Positions 5,392 through 7,962 of a stretch of DNA of 7,962 bases are shown here, one piece after another (positions within the stretch are counted from its first letter, which is position 1; the number at the start of each line of letters is the position of its first letter). The translations under genes were made by a program, and so were the position numbers. Source of the stretch: Desulfobacteraceae bacterium (lineage in GTDB: Bacteria > Desulfobacterota > Desulfobacteria > Desulfobacterales > BuS5); contig JAUVKE010000106.1 of NCBI GenBank assembly GCA_030592105.1, forward strand, positions 1 through 7,962, read 5' to 3'. Below the pieces are notes generated by a model. The model made no database searches. It was not told the origin of the DNA and saw only the letters and a program-made list of their open reading frames with translations.

Positions 5392-7962
5392 TTATACAAA
5401 AGCCTGTTCTGTTCTTTTAATTATACTTTCCTGTGTTTCCGTAGCAAGATCTACAAAATAAGCACTGTAACCAGCTATTCGAACCTGAAGGTCAGGATAT
5501 TCGTCAGGAGTCTGCTGTGCTTTTTTCAATAATTCTGTATCCACAACATTAAATTGAATGTGTGGTATGGTCATCGTTTCATGCCATTCTCTCAGGTAAT
5601 CATTAAAAAGAAACTTGTTGTCACCTTCAAGAAATTGAGGCATAAATCTCTGATTAAAGAGTTCTGTATGCATAAATGGAATTTTGCTTACTGAGTTCAA
5701 AACAGCTGTAGGACCATGAGATTCTATTCCTGTAGAAGGAGAGCGGCTTCCATCTGCCATAGCAGATGATGCAAATCTTCCGTCTGGGCTGGCCCCAACA
5801 CCGAAACCCATGGCCTGGTATGCCATAACTGAACTTCCATCAAAATCCCAGGGTCTACCCCATTCATCTTTAATAGAGTTGGCTGTCTCCATTATTTTTC
5901 TTCTTGATTTAAGTGCCCATTTATCAGGAAAGTCATCATCATTTCCGTATTTAGGAGCATTCAAAAAATCCTGGCGCATCTCTTCGAGATCTGCCCAGTT
6001 TGTTTGAAGAGCATTTAAAAGCTGTTCCATAGTATATTTTTTTTCAGTAAAAACCAGTTTATCTATTGCAGCCAGGCTGTCTGACGTATTCACAGCTCCC
6101 AAAGAGACCATATTCGGCCATGTGTCAAATTCACTCCATGCGATATACAGATCCTTACCCTGCTCAAGCGTATCCTCCATCAACAAGGAATCAATGGGCC
6201 TGGGGGCTATCTCCATTAATACCTTGTGTCCGATATTATGAGAAATATTGGCCATTTTTAAAAAAAACAGAAGCTGCTCACAATGGCTGTCAAGAAGTTC
6301 ATCTGCTGACTCCATTAACCTGGGGTCTTTGGTTTTAGGCCTGCTGATTTTTGAATTTCCCACACTGGTTCCGCTGTCAAAAGCGTCGTTTCCCTGAAAT
6401 AAAGCATACTCAAGCATCTTTGCCTGGGCAATAACTCCAATTTCAGCCATAAAAGAACCGTTTAATGGTTTTCCTGTGCAGTTCATGGCAACACAACCGG
6501 CTGCCTGAGTTCTTTTAGCATCGAATGGTGAATAACCACGCATTAAAGCCCATTTTTCCATAAGTTCTTCATTAAATAATGAAGGATGCCCTGTCCCTGC
6601 ACGGACAGTTTCTGTTATCCGTGTGAGCATGTCGTCTGAAATATTTCTGTGGAAGCGAACCATTAAGGGGGGCTGATTCATCCGCAAGGTGGCAATATTC
6701 TCCAGAATAAGTGCGGTTAAATCATTGCAGGCATCTGTTCCGTCCATATTAGTGCCGCCGATATTGGCAGTATAAAAAACTTCTGCCCCAGATGTAAGAG
6801 TAAACAACTGAGGATGATCAGCATGGCTGCCAAGGGCTTGAATTCTGAGCATCCAGCATTCCAGTAATTCCTTTGCCTGATCTCTGGTTATTCGACCTTC
6901 CAGCAGATCTTTTTTATAATAAGGATACCAGATCTGATCAATTCGTGCACCAGAGCCATTATTGGGTCCATGCAGATATCTTGCAACAACTTCAACTGTC
7001 CATTGGAACTGAAGCGCCTCGTGAAATGTTTCAGGGGAATTTGCAGGAACTTTTATACATATTCTGGCGATTTCTTCAAGCTCTGCTTTCCTAACAGCAT
7101 CAGTTTCATTTTTTGCCTGTTCTAAAGCAAGTTCTGCATACCGTTCCGAGAACCGTATTATACCTTTGGCACATATAATCATCGCTTCCCAGTTACGTTT
7201 TTTTTCAAGATAACTATCATTATCCATTTCCTGCATTCCGTCAATTATTTTTTCAGTGAGTTCAGTTAGTTTAACTTCAATTCTTTTTATTCTATTATTG
7301 AGTCCTTCTTTAAATAAAAGTTCATAGTCAAAGCCTATGATATTTCTTCCGCATGCCCAATGATTTGCATAAAAGCAGGGATTTTGAGGACTTCTTTCAA
7401 GATATGGGAGAACATCTTCAGGGATCGCCGCTTTTACCAACGCTTCCTGACATTTATCTTTCCAGAACTCACATATTTCAATAATCTCTTCCCTCTCTTT
7501 ATCAGTTACCATATGACCGAACCCGCCTTCAGGCATAACAGAACCTATCATATGTTCACTCGCAACCTCAGGAAACCAGCGTATTTCATTAGGGGCACTG
7601 TTCGGATCACCCACCAGGAGCTGCCCTGATTCAATAAAAATAGGAAGATCATCACAAAACTTTTTCATTATCAAAGCTTTTCTGATGACCATCGGCAGTC
7701 CATCCGTCTCTTTGTAAGATTCAGTAACAAGTCTTGCGCGATCCACATCTAACTTGATATCTTTTCTAAACGAGGCTTTTCCCATTCCAGATAAAACTTC
7801 TGCCCAATCTTTTATCACGACCGCTTTGCTGTAGAGATTCTCTCTGATCATTGCTGTTCTTTTAGTAGAAGCCATACCCCACTCATAAGGCTTTGAACTA
7901 ACCGAGATATGTTCAAAAGAATTTATACCAGGGTTTTCCAAGGCTTCAAGATCTTCTTTTGA
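5392..7962 (-). CDS. Glycyl radical enzyme large subunit, substrate unknown (5' end may lie outside the window)
   Basis: From the TTG at 7941 the product has 849 residues, close to BssA (about 860) and longer than PFL. The PFL-like barrel covers most of it. The glycyl radical loop is at 820-830 (VRIAGYSAYFV), with Gly824 as radical site. The catalytic loop is at 482-491 (GCVAMNCTGK), with Cys483 as thiyl residue and a second Cys at 488. GASPDGR (716-722), ADGSRSP (729-735) and GPTAVLNSVSKI (743-754) are standard GRE signatures. Cys483-Val-Ala lacks the Cys-x-Glu of choline lyase, diol dehydratase and hydroxyphenylacetate decarboxylase. By direct counting it also lacks the Arg at Cys+15 that binds fumarate in benzylsuccinate synthase (Met498 here). 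The reaction therefore cannot be named; an arylacetate decarboxylase-like or novel activity is possible. The frame stays open for seven codons beyond the weak TTG, which has no good ribosome site, so the gene probably starts outside. The activase gene is downstream. Confidence 0.93.
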   Translation of the reverse strand, partial: SKEDLEALENPGINSFEHISVSSKPYEWGMASTKRTAMIRENLYSKAVVIKDWAEVLSGMGKASFRKDIKLDVDRARLVTESYKETDGLPMVIRKALIMKKFCDDLPIFIESGQLLVGDPNSAPNEIRWFPEVASEHMIGSVMPEGGFGHMVTDKEREEIIEICEFWKDKCQEALVKAAIPEDVLPYLERSPQNPCFYANHWACGRNIIGFDYELLFKEGLNNRIKRIEVKLTELTEKIIDGMQEMDNDSYLEKKRNWEAMIICAKGIIRFSERYAELALEQAKNETDAVRKAELEEIARICIKVPANSPETFHEALQFQWTVEVVARYLHGPNNGSGARIDQIWYPYYKKDLLEGRITRDQAKELLECWMLRIQALGSHADHPQLFTLTSGAEVFYTANIGGTNMDGTDACNDLTALILENIATLRMNQPPLMVRFHRNISDDMLTRITETVRAGTGHPSLFNEELMEKWALMRGYSPFDAKRTQAAGCVAMNCTGKPLNGSFMAEIGVIAQAKMLEYALFQGNDAFDSGTSVGNSKISRPKTKDPRLMESADELLDSHCEQLLFFLKMANISHNIGHKVLMEIAPRPIDSLLMEDTLEQGKDLYIAWSEFDTWPNMVSLGAVNTSDSLAAIDKLVFTEKKYTMEQLLNALQTNWADLEEMRQDFLNAPKYGNDDDFPDKWALKSRRKIMETANSIKDEWGRPWDFDGSSVMAYQAMGFGVGASPDGRFASSAMADGSRSPSTGIESHGPTAVLNSVSKIPFMHTELFNQRFMPQFLEGDNKFLFNDYLREWHETMTIPHIQFNVVDTELLKKAQQTPDEYPDLQVRIAGYSAYFVDLATETQESIIKRTEQAFV

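Noticed and set aside
5392..7962. Naming the GRE benzylsuccinate or alkylsuccinate synthase (bssA/assA)
   Set aside because: Gene context and length fit, but the catalytic loop differs and the fumarate-binding Arg seems absent. Small subunits are not visible. A generic GRE call is safer.

Overview
The window carries a five-gene minus-strand cluster built around a glycyl radical enzyme (GRE), plus a short plus-strand chemotaxis-type stretch that converges on it. The DNA is AT-rich. A large GRE, an activase carrying extra ferredoxin clusters and a BchI/BchD-like ATPase-VWA pair point to a strict anaerobe. My best guess is a sulfate-reducing or related Desulfobacterota, but this rests on gene content and general sequence feel only; no phylogenetic marker is present.

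Layout on the plus strand: the last 38 codons of an unidentified protein (1-117), then a CheX-like phosphatase (140-604). An intergenic stretch (605-836) holds two weak hairpins and separates the convergent units. On the minus strand, read from right to left: a GRE large subunit open to the right edge (5392-7962), a 304-bp spacer, a GRE-activating radical SAM enzyme (4032-5087), an unrecognised 174-residue protein (3505-4029), a MoxR/magnesium-chelatase-type AAA+ ATPase (1959-3491) and a VWA-domain protein with an intact MIDAS (837-1952). The last four genes are separated by 2, 13 and 6 bp, so they are almost certainly one transcript. The GRE probably belongs to it too.

How the parts should work together: the activase uses SAM and a [4Fe-4S] cluster to place a radical on Gly824 of the GRE, and the radical moves to Cys483 to start catalysis. 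The ATPase-VWA pair resembles the chelatase or metallochaperone-like AAA+/VWA machines. AAA+ proteins of this type (BssE) also accompany benzylsuccinate synthase. A role in assembling, activating or repairing the GRE is therefore plausible but not shown. The substrate is unknown. The catalytic loop reads GCVAMNCTGK. It lacks the Cys-x-Glu of the eliminase/decarboxylase GREs. It also appears to lack the fumarate-binding Arg found 15 residues after the catalytic Cys in benzylsuccinate synthase.

The 304-bp spacer between GRE and activase is the most structured non-coding stretch. It contains a perfect 15-bp hairpin nested in a 9-bp inverted repeat. Beside it lies a 140-bp segment bounded by 15-bp terminal inverted repeats and flanked by a 6-bp direct repeat, which looks like a small non-autonomous transposable element (MITE).
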